A stretch of 64,000 nt of DNA from positions 62,001 through 126,000 of the forward strand of contig NZ_BAFX01000095.1 of assembly GCF_000308815.1 (NCBI RefSeq), in the 5' to 3' direction. This stretch comes from Nocardia concava NBRC 100430. Lineage in GTDB: Bacteria; Actinomycetota; Actinomycetes; Mycobacteriales; Mycobacteriaceae. Positions within the stretch are counted from its first letter, which is position 1, and each line of letters begins with the position of its first letter. The notes beneath the pieces were generated by a model. The model was not told the origin of the DNA. It saw nothing but the letters and a program-made list of their open reading frames with translations, and did no database searches. The translations under genes and the position numbers were made by a program. Shown here piece after piece: positions 47,475 through 56,640 of this stretch.

Positions 47475-49211
47475 ATGCGATCCCCCGCCCGCCTCCGGAG
47501 CCTGACCGCGCTCACCGCGGTGGCCCTGGCGGCGACAGGAGCGACCGCCGTCGCCACCGCCGACACCCCCGGCCGCACCGAACAGGTCGTCGAGACCTGG
47601 GGCGGCATAGAGGTTTCCGAGATCACCCTGGATTCCCCGATGCTGCCCTCGGCCGGTCCGCACCCGCCGGAATGCGACAAGATCAGCTATCTGCGCTATC
47701 GCCTCACCGACGGTCCGGAGGATCCGCGGCAGGCCGACCAGGTCCTGGTCATGCAGCCCGGCGCGACCGGCGGCGCGTACTCGATGGACCGGGTGGCGCG
47801 GAACACGCTGCACCAGTTGGCGTCCCAGGGCAAGAAGGCAGAGTGGTGGTCGCTGGCGCGGCGCGGGGTGTGCCAGCAGGACAACACCGGTATCGACGCC
47901 GCGCGGGCGGCGGGCGACTATCGGATCGCTATCGACTACTACTACAACGGAAAGGCGATCGACGGGAAGGTGTTCCCCGGCTGGCGCAGGCTGTGGGGCG
48001 ACAAGATGGGTGCGGACTTCGGTGTCGCCCAGACCTCCCAGGACGAGTACGAGGTGCTGACCCGGGAACTGCCCGACCAGCATTTCCGGCAGACGAAGAC
48101 GTTGTGCGGCGGGCATTCCCAGGGTGGTCTGCTCACGGGCCTGTTCGCGGCCACCGATTTCACCGGCAATCGTGAGGACGCCGGATTCAACCAGTGCGCG
48201 GGTTTCATCGCCCTCGACACCCTGGTCACCGCGGACCCGGTCGGCCTGAAGGTGGACCCGCTGCTGGCGAAGCTGAGCGAGCTGGGTTTGGCCATTCCCG
48301 AGGCGATTTCGACCGCCCTGCTGAAATTCGGCCTGGCTCCCTCGGACAATGCGCTGATCCCCATCTTCAACCCGCAGACCTTCAACGCCCTGTCCATCCT
48401 GGGCCTGGCCGCCCAATTCGAGCCCGACGCCGAATCCGATGTCCTGAAACGACTTCCGGTCACCTGGGGCCTGGACTCCACCTTCCGCGTCGGCGGCGCC
48501 AACAACTGGCTCGACGCCCTCACCGGCTCGAACAACCTCCGCAACTTCCGCTTCACCAACCAGGCCGCCTTCGGCCAGATCCTCAGCAAGAACGGCATGA
48601 ACATCGGCCTCGACCAGGTCAGCCTGGGCGCGCTCGACGGCGGCCCGGTCGAGCAGAAGACCTTCCCGCTTCCCGATGGCCTGCAAAACATCCCGCTGAT
48701 CGGCCTCGGCGTAGGCGGCGCTCTCGGCCACGAGAAGCGCGTCGGCCCCACCGACCCCACCGCCCTCTACACCTGGAACGACTACCGCCACACCCCCACC
48801 ACCTTCTACACCGACCCCTCCAAGGAAGTCGTAGACATCGCCGACTTCTCCCGAATGGTCAGCGGCCCCCTGGGATTCACCGAGTGGTACTTCCCCACCC
48901 GAGTCCTCTACGACACCTTCCTGGCCCTCGGCGGCAGCCGCACCGGCTCCCTCTCCAACATCAAATACAACGCCGAAGTCATGCAAAAGCCGATGATCAC
49001 CATCAACGGCACCGCCAGCGTGGTCAAGGACTTCCTCGACGCCCAAGACCTAGCGGCCTCGATCATCCCGATAGCCCCCCACTTCCAACGCGTCCTGATC
49101 CCCAACTACACCCACATCGACACCCTCGCCGGCGCCGAAACCCAAAACAACGGCACCCCCGACCCCGTAGGCACAGCCATAGCCAACTTCGCCGCCAACA
49201 CCACCAACTAA
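47475..49211 (+). CDS. Exported alpha/beta hydrolase C
   Basis: A 578-residue exported enzyme: signal peptide to about residue 29 (AVATA), nucleophile elbow GGHSQGG (about residue 215), and a C-terminal His region IPNYTHIDTLAGAE. It is homologous to the cytoplasmic protein at 54948 over its length: IDYYYNGKAIDGKVFPGW, GGHSQGGLLTGLFAATDF, ALDTLV, GSRTGSLS and TPDPVGTAIANFAA all recur there. It is not clearly related to hydrolases A/B. Substrate unknown, perhaps lipid or sterol esters given the region. Last gene of the operon; terminator follows 6 bp after the stop. Confidence 0.85.
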   Translation: MRSPARLRSLTALTAVALAATGATAVATADTPGRTEQVVETWGGIEVSEITLDSPMLPSAGPHPPECDKISYLRYRLTDGPEDPRQADQVLVMQPGATGGAYSMDRVARNTLHQLASQGKKAEWWSLARRGVCQQDNTGIDAARAAGDYRIAIDYYYNGKAIDGKVFPGWRRLWGDKMGADFGVAQTSQDEYEVLTRELPDQHFRQTKTLCGGHSQGGLLTGLFAATDFTGNREDAGFNQCAGFIALDTLVTADPVGLKVDPLLAKLSELGLAIPEAISTALLKFGLAPSDNALIPIFNPQTFNALSILGLAAQFEPDAESDVLKRLPVTWGLDSTFRVGGANNWLDALTGSNNLRNFRFTNQAAFGQILSKNGMNIGLDQVSLGALDGGPVEQKTFPLPDGLQNIPLIGLGVGGALGHEKRVGPTDPTALYTWNDYRHTPTTFYTDPSKEVVDIADFSRMVSGPLGFTEWYFPTRVLYDTFLALGGSRTGSLSNIKYNAEVMQKPMITINGTASVVKDFLDAQDLAASIIPIAPHFQRVLIPNYTHIDTLAGAETQNNGTPDPVGTAIANFAANTTN

Positions 49212-49217
49212 CCCAAC

Positions 49218-49280
49218 AAGATCAGGGAGCTCTCACTGCTGCGATCCGGACAAATCCAGCAGCGGGAGCTCCCTGACCTT
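49218..49280. terminator. Long stem-loop terminator after hydrolase C
   Basis: Arms 49218-49241 and 49257-49280 (AAGATCAGGGAGCTCTCACTGCTG and its near complement, three mismatches) form a 24-bp stem with a 15-base loop. It lies 6 bp past the stop of hydrolase C. The convergent TIGR03084 gene ends at 49343, so it probably serves mainly the rightward operon. Confidence 0.75.
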
Positions 49281-49342
49281 GATTCCAGCCGTTGTGATCT
49301 CGACGACGGACAGCAGCGGCAGCTGGTTCAATTCCATGTCTT

Positions 49343-50116
49343 TCAGAGGAAGACGCGGGCGTTTTCGAGCCAGGTTTGGGCTTCGGGGCCGACTGCGGTG
49401 AGGGTGGTTTCGGGGAGGGGTTTGCGTTGGGTTACTCGGAGGCAGAAGTCGAGGGCGGGGCCTTGGACTCGTTGGGGTGCGTCGAGTGGGCCCCAGGTCC
49501 AGGTGTCGCCGTTGGGGGCGGTCAGTTCGACGCGGAAAGGGCCGGTGGGGATTGGTAGTTGGAGGGCGTAGAAGGAGATGCCGAGGCCGATTACGCCCAG
49601 GGTGGCGATGTGGCGGAGGCGGGAGGTCGGAGGGTGGGGGACGCCCAGGGTGTCGTAGATGTCCTGGCCGTGGGCCCAGGTTTCCATCAGGCGGAGGGGG
49701 ACCATGAGGGCGGGGGTCACGTCCGAGCCGAACCACGGGATGGGTTGGGTCAGAGGGAGTTCGCGGAGGGCGGCGGCGACCTCGGTGCGGGCGGTGCGCC
49801 ATTGGCCCAGGAGGACCGAGCGGGGTTGGGCGGCGCCCGCGGCGGCGTCGAGGTCGGCCCAGCGGGGGCCGGCCGCGGCCTGCTGTTTCAGGACGGTATC
49901 GAACGCGTCCGGGGTGCGGATGGCGGTGAGGACGTTGGCCTCCGCTATTGCGAGATGGGCGATCTGGTGGGCGATTGTCCAGCCGACCGCCGGGGTCGGT
50001 TTGGTCCAGTCGGGTTCCGCGGAGACCAGGGCGTCGAGATCTTCTCCTTCCGCGATCAGGTCGGGTATGGCGAGATCGCGGTCTACCTCGGACATGTCGA
50101 GGCCGTAGTCCAGCAT
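49343..50116 (-). CDS. TIGR03084/maleylpyruvate-isomerase-N-like metal-binding protein
   Basis: A 257-residue protein of the DinB/MDMPI fold. Metal ligands are in VGWTIAHQIAHLAIAE (His-x3-His), and RLMETWAHGQDIYDTLG supplies the third His. The second half is a beta-rich domain (FRVELTAPNGDTWTWGPLD), then helix VQGPALDFCLRVTQRKPLPE. Some relatives isomerise maleylpyruvate with mycothiol; TIGR03084 members are unassigned. Downstream (and separated by a hairpin) of the FadD gene. A start three codon-steps in (MSEVDRD) is also possible. Confidence 0.83.
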   Translation of the reverse strand: MLDYGLDMSEVDRDLAIPDLIAEGEDLDALVSAEPDWTKPTPAVGWTIAHQIAHLAIAEANVLTAIRTPDAFDTVLKQQAAAGPRWADLDAAAGAAQPRSVLLGQWRTARTEVAAALRELPLTQPIPWFGSDVTPALMVPLRLMETWAHGQDIYDTLGVPHPPTSRLRHIATLGVIGLGISFYALQLPIPTGPFRVELTAPNGDTWTWGPLDAPQRVQGPALDFCLRVTQRKPLPETTLTAVGPEAQTWLENARVFL

Positions 50117-50139
50117 CGGTACACCTTCACACTCATCGA

Positions 50140-50179
50140 GGGCACGGGTTGATCTGGTGTGGCCAGGCTACCCGTGCCC
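50140..50179. terminator. Stem-loop between FadD and TIGR03084 genes
   Basis: Perfect arms GGGCACGGGT (50140-50149) and ACCCGTGCCC (50170-50179) with a 20-base interior that itself can pair (CTGG/CCAG). It lies 31 bp past the FadD stop, so it is probably the terminator of the GMC-FadD pair, or a regulatory site for the next gene. Confidence 0.6.
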
Positions 50180-50210
50180 GGTTCCGGTGCTGGTCAGAGC
50201 GATTCGATGA

Positions 50211-51896
50211 TCAATCCCAGTCGCGGAGGGTGCGTTTGAGGACCTTGCCGGAGGGGTTGCGGGGCAGCTCGTCCAGGAAGGTGACGGTGCGGGGGACCTT
50301 GTAGCGGGCCAGGTTCGCGCGGACGTGGGTGCGGATGGAGTCGGCGTCGAGGGACACGTCGGGGCGGCGGACCACGAAGGCGCGCAGGGCCTTTCCGAAA
50401 TCGGGGTCGTCGATGCCGATCACGGCGGCGTCGGCGATATCGGGGTGGGAGGCCAGGAGTTCTTCGACCTCCTGGGGAAAGACGTTCTCGCCGCCGGAGA
50501 CGATCATGTCGTCGTCGCGGCCGTCGACGAAAAGCCTTCCGGCGGAGTCGAAGTGCCCCATGTCGCCGGAGGACATGCGGCCGTCGATGATCTCCTTCAT
50601 ACCGCCGCCGGTGTAGCCGGTGAACTGGACGGTATTGCCGACGAAGATGCGGCCCTTCTCGCCCTGCGGGAGTTCGTGTCCGTCGGCGTCGAGAATGCGG
50701 ACCGTGACGCCGAAGGGTGGGCGGCCCGCGCAGCCGGGGGCCGCGAGCAGGTCGGCCGGGTCGCCGATGGCCGCGTAACCGCATTCGGTGGAACCGTAGA
50801 AGTTGTAGAGGACATCGCCGAAGCGGGCGGCGGTGCGGCGGGCGAGCGCGCCTTCGAGCTGGGCCCCGCTGGCGGCGATCGCGTTCAGCCCGGAGACGTC
50901 GCGCCAGCGCAGTTCGGCGTCGCCCAGATCGTGGATTCGCTTGAGCATCACCGGGATCACCCACCAGGTGCGGCACTCGTGGGCGGCCACGGCGTCGAGC
51001 ATGTGCACCGGATCGAAGCGACGCTTGGTCACCAGGGTGGCACCGACGCCGATGCCGAGCACCGAACCCAGGAAGCCCCACGCGTGGAACATGGGCGGGG
51101 CGATGTAGACGCCATGGCCGCCCCGCAGCGGGACATTGCCCAGGATCATGGCGGGCAGCGCGAAGGATTTCGGCTGGGGACGGGCCGCGCCCTTCGGGGT
51201 GCCGGTGGTGCCGCTGGTCAGCATGATCACCGAGCCGGGTTTGACCGGGGGCGTGGGTGTTTCGGGGCTGCCCGAGGCGATGAGTGCTTCCAACCGCTCG
51301 ACGTCGGCCACACAGGGCGCGGCTGCGTCAGTCCAGGCCACGGCTGCATCGGTCCGGGCCCCGGCCTCGTCATCGGTCCAGGCCACGAATCGGCCCAGGG
51401 GCGAATCGATCTCCGCCACCACGGATTCGAACTCCTCGTCGTAGACGAGCGCCTGCACGCCTTCGCGGGCGCAGACCTGCGTGGCCTGCGGCCCGGAGAA
51501 GTCGGTGTTCAGATACAGTGCCCGCGCACCGGATTTGGCGCAGGCGAAGGTGGCGTCGAGGAAACCGCGGTGATTGCGGCACAGGATCCCGACCCCGGTA
51601 CCGGGACCGATCCCGCGCTGCCGCCAGGCGTCGGCCAGGGCGTTGGAGCGCCGGTCGAGTTCGGCGAAGGTGAGCGAGCCGAGCTCGTCGATCAATCCGA
51701 CCCGATCGCCGAATCGCAGTGCCGCCGCGGTGATTCCGCCGCCGATCGGTCCGTAGGCCGTCATGGCGCGCAGGGCCGCGGGCAGGGTCGAATCCAGCGG
51801 AACCATTCCGGCGCGGACCACCGTCCCCACCGCGTGCGCCTCCACCACCGCCCGTGACGCCGCGCCGGCGATCCGGCGGTACAGCGCTGCCTGCAT
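50211..51896 (-). CDS. Acyl-CoA synthetase (FadD-like)
   Basis: A 561-residue ANL-superfamily ligase. The AMP-binding motif is IMLTSGTTGTPKGAARPQ, with YNFYGSTECGY for the A5 region, and FVDGRDDDMIVSGGENVFPQ for the hinge, then NPSGKVLKR with the catalytic Lys. An N-terminal helical lead (MQAALYRRIAGAASRAVVEA) is as in the FadD2-type proteins of mycobacteria. It forms acyl-AMP and then acyl-CoA from fatty or sterol side-chain acids. Start ATG 51896 with GAGGAG upstream. It follows the GMC oxidoreductase by 37 bp in the same direction. Confidence 0.9.
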   Translation of the reverse strand: MQAALYRRIAGAASRAVVEAHAVGTVVRAGMVPLDSTLPAALRAMTAYGPIGGGITAAALRFGDRVGLIDELGSLTFAELDRRSNALADAWRQRGIGPGTGVGILCRNHRGFLDATFACAKSGARALYLNTDFSGPQATQVCAREGVQALVYDEEFESVVAEIDSPLGRFVAWTDDEAGARTDAAVAWTDAAAPCVADVERLEALIASGSPETPTPPVKPGSVIMLTSGTTGTPKGAARPQPKSFALPAMILGNVPLRGGHGVYIAPPMFHAWGFLGSVLGIGVGATLVTKRRFDPVHMLDAVAAHECRTWWVIPVMLKRIHDLGDAELRWRDVSGLNAIAASGAQLEGALARRTAARFGDVLYNFYGSTECGYAAIGDPADLLAAPGCAGRPPFGVTVRILDADGHELPQGEKGRIFVGNTVQFTGYTGGGMKEIIDGRMSSGDMGHFDSAGRLFVDGRDDDMIVSGGENVFPQEVEELLASHPDIADAAVIGIDDPDFGKALRAFVVRRPDVSLDADSIRTHVRANLARYKVPRTVTFLDELPRNPSGKVLKRTLRDWD

Positions 51897-51933
51897 ATCG
51901 AACTCTCCTCGAAACTTGTGATGGCCCAGCCGG

Positions 51934-53490
51934 TTACGGCAGAACGACGGCGGCGTGCGGCACGTGCGCCATGGCGGCCTCCGCCATCGCACAGATGGTC
52001 AGGCTGGGATTGACGCCGACATTGGCGGGCACCGCCGACCCGTCGCACACCAGCAGGTTCGTGTACCCGAAAACCCGGTGCTGCCGGTCGATCACGCCGT
52101 GCTCGCGGTCCGCGCCGATGACCGCACCGCCCAGGAAATGCGCGGTCATGGGCGCGGAACCCAGCGTTTCACCGAGCGCCGCGAGCGGCCGCCCGTTCAT
52201 GCGGCGCGCGGCCAGCGTCGCGATCCGCCGCGCGACCTCGACCGCCGACTCCCCGCCGGGCGCCTCCCCCACCGCCTCGGTCTGCAACCCGCCGGGACCC
52301 CGGCCCCGGCGCAGTCGCAAGGCCACATCGGTGCCGCGCATGACGGTGAAAATGACTGTGCGCCGCGACCATCGAGGCCGCAGGAGCAAACCCAGCAGAT
52401 AGCCGGGATAGTCCCGCAGGAATTGTCCCCACCTGCCCAGCACGGTGGCCGCGGTGGTGGCGGGGCCGTAGGTCAGTGCGAGCAACGCACCGCCGTCGCC
52501 GTAGGTGTTGTTGGTGAAATGCGTGTGCTCATCGAGGAATACGCTCGAGGTGATCGCCGCATCGCTGCGGTAATCCGCCTCCCGATCGGCACTCGACGCC
52601 GCCGGAATCGACTCGTCATTGGTGCGCACCACCTCCCCCAGCCGATCCGACAACTCCGGCAGCGAACCCCCGCGCTTGCACGCCGCCAGCAGCTCATTGG
52701 TCCCCAGCGCCCCCGCCGCGACCACCACGCCGCGCGCGGTGAATTCCGCTGTCCCCCTGCCCCACCGGCCCGGCCGCCGCGCCCGCACCCGATATCCGTC
52801 CGCGCCGTCGCTCGCACCCACCGGCACGATATCGACGACTTTCAGATCCGATAGCACCCGCGCCCCGGCCGCCTCGGCCAGCCACAGGTAATTCTTCGGC
52901 AGACTGTTCTTCGCCCCGTACCGGCACCCGAGCATGCACTGCCCGCACCGCACACACCCGGTGCGCGCCGGTCCGGCGCCGTCGAAATACGGATCCGCCA
53001 CCGTTTTCCCGGGTTCCCCGAAATACACCGCGATAGGCGTGTGCCGATATCCTTCCGGCACACCGAGTTCCCCCGCGAGTTCCCGCATGAGCCCGTCCAC
53101 CGGCCGTTCCCCCGGATACGGCTCGACCCCGAACATGCGTCGCGCGGTCTCGAAATGCGGCGCCAATTCCGCACGCCAGTCCGCCAATTCACCCCATTGC
53201 GGATGCCGGTAGAAGTCATCGCTCTGCGGCTGATACATGGTGTTGGCGTACACCAGGCTCCCGCCGCCGACACCCACTCCGGCCAACACCATCACGTGTT
53301 TGTAGGGCGCCAGCCGCAATATCCCGCGCATTCCCAGCGACGGCAGCCACAGGAATTTCCGCAGCTGCGTGGCCTTCTCGGCGAATTCGTGATCGGCGAA
53401 GCGGCGGCCCTGTTCGAGCACGCCGACCCGATATCCCTTCTCGGACAGACGCAATGCGCTGACGCTGGCCCCGAACCCGCTGCCGACCAC
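51934..53490 (-). CDS. GMC-type oxidoreductase, ChoD-like; 5' end probably frameshifted
   Basis: At least 518 residues of a flavoprotein with GSGFGASVSALRL (FAD fold), GVGGGSLVYANTM, a four-Cys motif in GCVRCGQCMLGCRYGAKNSL as in ChoD-like cholesterol oxidases, and VVAAGALGTNELLAA. The C-terminus has YTNLLVCDGSAVPANVGVNP. The open frame has only a GTG at 53490, which would drop the residues DFDWI ahead of the first strand (IVVGSG). Removing one T in the T6 run at 53530-53535 joins the frame to GTG 53539 with GGAAGGG 8 bases upstream and gives MEKAQPGDEEFDFDWIVVG. So either an indel or slippage. Probably oxidises a sterol or other alcohol. Confidence 0.8.
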   Translation of the reverse strand: MVGSGFGASVSALRLSEKGYRVGVLEQGRRFADHEFAEKATQLRKFLWLPSLGMRGILRLAPYKHVMVLAGVGVGGGSLVYANTMYQPQSDDFYRHPQWGELADWRAELAPHFETARRMFGVEPYPGERPVDGLMRELAGELGVPEGYRHTPIAVYFGEPGKTVADPYFDGAGPARTGCVRCGQCMLGCRYGAKNSLPKNYLWLAEAAGARVLSDLKVVDIVPVGASDGADGYRVRARRPGRWGRGTAEFTARGVVVAAGALGTNELLAACKRGGSLPELSDRLGEVVRTNDESIPAASSADREADYRSDAAITSSVFLDEHTHFTNNTYGDGGALLALTYGPATTAATVLGRWGQFLRDYPGYLLGLLLRPRWSRRTVIFTVMRGTDVALRLRRGRGPGGLQTEAVGEAPGGESAVEVARRIATLAARRMNGRPLAALGETLGSAPMTAHFLGGAVIGADREHGVIDRQHRVFGYTNLLVCDGSAVPANVGVNPSLTICAMAEAAMAHVPHAAVVLP

Positions 53491-53641
53491 AATCCAATCG
53501 AAGTCGAATTCCTCGTCCCCGGGCTGGGCTTTTTTCCACGTCGCACCCTTCCGCGCTACCGATGTCCCGGGGACGCTATCCGGGGTCGGGGCGGCCCAAC
53601 CAGGGCCGTCGCGGACGGGCGATTGATATTTCCTGACGCGG

Positions 53642-54745
53642 TTACACCAGTTCGGGCACCCGGTTCACCATGCGGCCGTGGCGGGTGCGGTATTCCTGTG
53701 GCGGACAGCCCTTCCAGCGCCGGAACGCGCGAATGAACGACGCCGCCTCCGCATATCCCAGCCGCGCGGCGACCTGTTCGGTGGTCATATCGGTGAAGTC
53801 CAGCAGCTCCTCCGACAGCGCCTGCCGCACCTCGTCCAGCAGGGCGCGGAAGGAGGTGCCCTCCTCACTGAGCCGCCGCGACAGAGTACGCGGGCTCATG
53901 AACAGATCGGCCGCGACCGTCGCCTGATCCGGGATCTGACCGGGATTGCGCACCAGCAGATCCCGCACCGCGCCCGCCACCCCGACCCGCGCGTGCCGGC
54001 GTGCCAGCAGGTCGCGGCAGAGTTGCTCGCAGGTGCCGCGCGCCCATTCATTGGCCTGCGGCAGCGGCAGATCCAGGTAGGCCGCGTCGAAGACGAACTC
54101 GTTGCGGGCAGCGCCGAACTCGGGTTCGATGCCGAACGCCTCGCGGTACCGGGTGGTGTCCTCGGGTCCGCCGTGCCGGAAGGCCAGGCGCGCCACCGGG
54201 ATTCCGACGGAGAACAGTTCCTTGCCGAGCATCTGGATGCCGGTCATGACCCGCTCGGTCAGGAATCCGCGCACGTCCTCGGGCACCTCGCGGTCGTCGA
54301 AGACCAGCCGGGCCCGGCCGTCGGACTCCTCGAAGGCGAGCTGGCCGAACGCGAAGGCCAGCTCCACATAGCGCAGCGCCACCTCGACCGCGTCGCGCAG
54401 CGTGCGGCTCGACAGCATGGCCAGACCCCAGGGCCCGTACAGCGAGATGTGGTACCGGCTACCGGCTTCCACGCCCAGGCCGGGTTCGTCGCCGAAGCGG
54501 GCCAGCAGATTGCGCACCACGGTGAGCTCCTGCCGGGCCGTGACCTCGGCATTCGGATCGATCACCGCCTCGACCGGAAGTCCTGTCCCAGCCAGACAGG
54601 CCACCGCGGGCATCCCCCGCTCTTCGGCTATCCGCGTCATGATGTGGACGCTGGAGGTGTTTCTCAGTAGATCCCAGTCGAACATGTGCGCGCGGTCCTC
54701 ATCGACTTCCAGCAGGTGGCCATGCACGGGTATGGCGCTCTGCAT
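53642..54745 (-). CDS. AraC-family transcriptional regulator with arabinose-binding-like domain
   Basis: A 367-residue regulator. The N-terminal 220 residues form the PF12625-type ligand-binding domain; RYHISLYGPWGLAMLSSRTL is its typical segment. The C-terminal AraC helix-turn-helix has MSPRTLSRRLSEEGTSFRAL and RLGYAEAASFIRAFRRWKGC followed by PPQEYRTRHG. It is divergent from the cytoplasmic hydrolase D and next to the GMC/FadD pair. Related regulators control oxidation of alcohols, sterols or fatty acids. Start chosen at ATG 54745 (MQSAIPVHG); ATG 54796 is a longer option. Confidence 0.88.
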   Translation of the reverse strand: MQSAIPVHGHLLEVDEDRAHMFDWDLLRNTSSVHIMTRIAEERGMPAVACLAGTGLPVEAVIDPNAEVTARQELTVVRNLLARFGDEPGLGVEAGSRYHISLYGPWGLAMLSSRTLRDAVEVALRYVELAFAFGQLAFEESDGRARLVFDDREVPEDVRGFLTERVMTGIQMLGKELFSVGIPVARLAFRHGGPEDTTRYREAFGIEPEFGAARNEFVFDAAYLDLPLPQANEWARGTCEQLCRDLLARRHARVGVAGAVRDLLVRNPGQIPDQATVAADLFMSPRTLSRRLSEEGTSFRALLDEVRQALSEELLDFTDMTTEQVAARLGYAEAASFIRAFRRWKGCPPQEYRTRHGRMVNRVPELV

Positions 54746-54762
54746 CAACTCAGGCTGGCCAG

Positions 54763-54795
54763 TGTGGCACAACTTACAAACGATAGTGTGCCGCA
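54763..54795. promoter_or_regulatory. Inverted repeat in the AraC / hydrolase D divergent region
   Basis: TGTGGCACA (54763-54771) and TGTGCCGCA (54787-54795) are complementary with one mismatch, spacer 15 bp, 18 bp upstream of the AraC-type gene start. A candidate autoregulatory site. Confidence 0.4.
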
Positions 54796-54947
54796 TGTTA
54801 ACGGATAATCCGAGAAAATTGACCCAGACAGACAGAATATTCACCCTTCCCGCCGCGTTGCCGCCGGTCAGGGCCATGATCGCGGCAATGGGCCTACCGT
54901 GATCCGACCGCATCGACGCGGCCGGTATCGCACGGGGAGGTTCGGCA

Positions 54948-56618
54948 GTGACACGTACCGAGGAGGTCCTGGAGGTCACGGACGGCATCCGGCTGAGCAT
55001 GGTGACCCATCACGTGCCGCTGCCCGACGGCTTCCCGGCACACCCGGCCGACTGCGACGAGCTGCGGCATTTGCGGGTCACGCTGTCCGCCGGGCCCGAG
55101 GATCCGGCCGCCGCCGACGTGGTGATCGCCCTGCTGCCCGGGGCCATCGCGGGTGCCCGGTCGCTACAACCGCTGGGCCGCAATACCGTTCGCAATCTGG
55201 CCGCGGCCGGGGTGACCGCCGAGGTGTGGGTGCTGGATCGGCGCGCGAACGGTGTGGAGGACCATTCGGCGATCGAGGTCGCCATGGCCGAGGGCGACTA
55301 TCACCTGGCCTTCGACTACTACTACGGCGGAAAGCCGGTCGGCGGACGCTTTTTCGGCGGCTTCCAGCGCGACCGCGAGCTCGGGTTCCTGGCCGAATTC
55401 GGTACGGCGCGCACGGTCGAGGACACCCATGAGGTGCTGCGCCGGGAGATCCCCGATCCCGATGTGCGAGGGCAGAAGCTGATCCTGGGCGGGCATTCGC
55501 TCGGCGGGATCCAGGCGGGCACCTACGCCGCGTGGGACTTCGCCGGACGGCCCGGGCACGAGCAGATCGCCGGGCTGGTGGCGCTGGACACGATCACCCA
55601 TCTGGATCCGCTGCGGTTGCACGACCGGCGGGCGCTGGCCCGGCCGCTGGGTGCGCTCGCCCGGACACTCGAGCGGATCCCGGCGGCCATGCGCCGCGGA
55701 CTCGCGCCACGCAGCACGGCGGTGCTGCGCGGTGGCTGGGGCAATGCCGAGGCCTTCGCGATCGTCGCCGCGGTGGGCGCGGCCGCCACCCTCGCGCCGC
55801 ACGAGGAGTCCGACATTCTTCGGCTGTTGCCCGAGCGCGGCACCGCGGACACCGTGGTGCGCGGTTCGACCGCCCGCACGTGGCGGGAATTCCTCACCGG
55901 GACACCCGATTACCGCAAATTGCGACTCACCAACCAGGCCGTGCTGGGCCTGCTCGGCGGTGCGCACACCTCGGTCAATATGGGCATCCTGTCCATGAGC
56001 TGCGGCACCCTCGACAGCGCGGAGGTCGCGCCACGCACCTTCCCGCTCTCGTTCGAGGCGGGTCAGCGGCGCGGTGTGCGGCCGCTCTACACCGCCGCCT
56101 GCGGCACCGCGCCCCGCTTCAGCCCGACCTCGTTCGAGACGCTGTACGGCTGGCGCGATTACGACCGCTGCGGAACGCCGGACGCGCCGGGACAATTCAC
56201 GCGCACCGGGATACCGATGGCCACCGCCGCCACCGAGGTGGTGAGCCTGGTCGAACTGGCGAAGATCCTCGCGGGCGGGCGGCTCAACGTCTTCGAGGAC
56301 TACTTCCCCCTGCGCCAGAACCTCGATGCCGCCGCGGTCCTCGGCGGCTGCCGCACCGGCTCGCTCTCCCCGCTCCGGCACGAAAAAGGCGCGGCCCGGC
56401 TGCCTTTCATCAACCTCATGGGCCAGTCCAGCTTCACCCGCGTCATCGAGGGCCTGGGCGTCTATCCGTCCGACAACGTCCACTGGTTCCCCGGCTACCT
56501 CCACTGCGACCTCGCCGCCGGCGCGGACCCGCGAGCCGACGGCACCCCCGAGCCCATCGCCGCCTCCCTCGCCGACTTCGCCGCCAAGACCCTCGCCCTC
56601 CTCCCCCGCGCCTCCTGA
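54948..56618 (+). CDS. Cytoplasmic alpha/beta hydrolase D, paralogue of exported hydrolase C
   Basis: A 556-residue protein without a signal peptide. It aligns with hydrolase C: FDYYYGGKPVGGRFFGGF, GGHSLGGIQAGTYAAWDFAG (nucleophile), IAGLVALDTITHLDPLRL, GGCRTGSLSPLRHE and the final FPGYLHCDLAAGADPRADGT with the His-x-Asp. GTG start with GGGGAGG upstream. It is divergent from the AraC regulator. Likely an esterase on the inside of the cell acting on related substrates to exported hydrolase C. Confidence 0.82.
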   Translation: MTRTEEVLEVTDGIRLSMVTHHVPLPDGFPAHPADCDELRHLRVTLSAGPEDPAAADVVIALLPGAIAGARSLQPLGRNTVRNLAAAGVTAEVWVLDRRANGVEDHSAIEVAMAEGDYHLAFDYYYGGKPVGGRFFGGFQRDRELGFLAEFGTARTVEDTHEVLRREIPDPDVRGQKLILGGHSLGGIQAGTYAAWDFAGRPGHEQIAGLVALDTITHLDPLRLHDRRALARPLGALARTLERIPAAMRRGLAPRSTAVLRGGWGNAEAFAIVAAVGAAATLAPHEESDILRLLPERGTADTVVRGSTARTWREFLTGTPDYRKLRLTNQAVLGLLGGAHTSVNMGILSMSCGTLDSAEVAPRTFPLSFEAGQRRGVRPLYTAACGTAPRFSPTSFETLYGWRDYDRCGTPDAPGQFTRTGIPMATAATEVVSLVELAKILAGGRLNVFEDYFPLRQNLDAAAVLGGCRTGSLSPLRHEKGAARLPFINLMGQSSFTRVIEGLGVYPSDNVHWFPGYLHCDLAAGADPRADGTPEPIAASLADFAAKTLALLPRAS

Positions 56619-56640
56619 GCGCCTGGTCGACAGTTCCCAT

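Noticed and set aside
47415..49046. 543-codon frame on the minus strand opposite hydrolase C
   Set aside because: Composition is Gly/Val/Asp/Glu-rich, the shadow of the coding strand; the plus frame has signal peptide, catalytic motifs and a paralogue.
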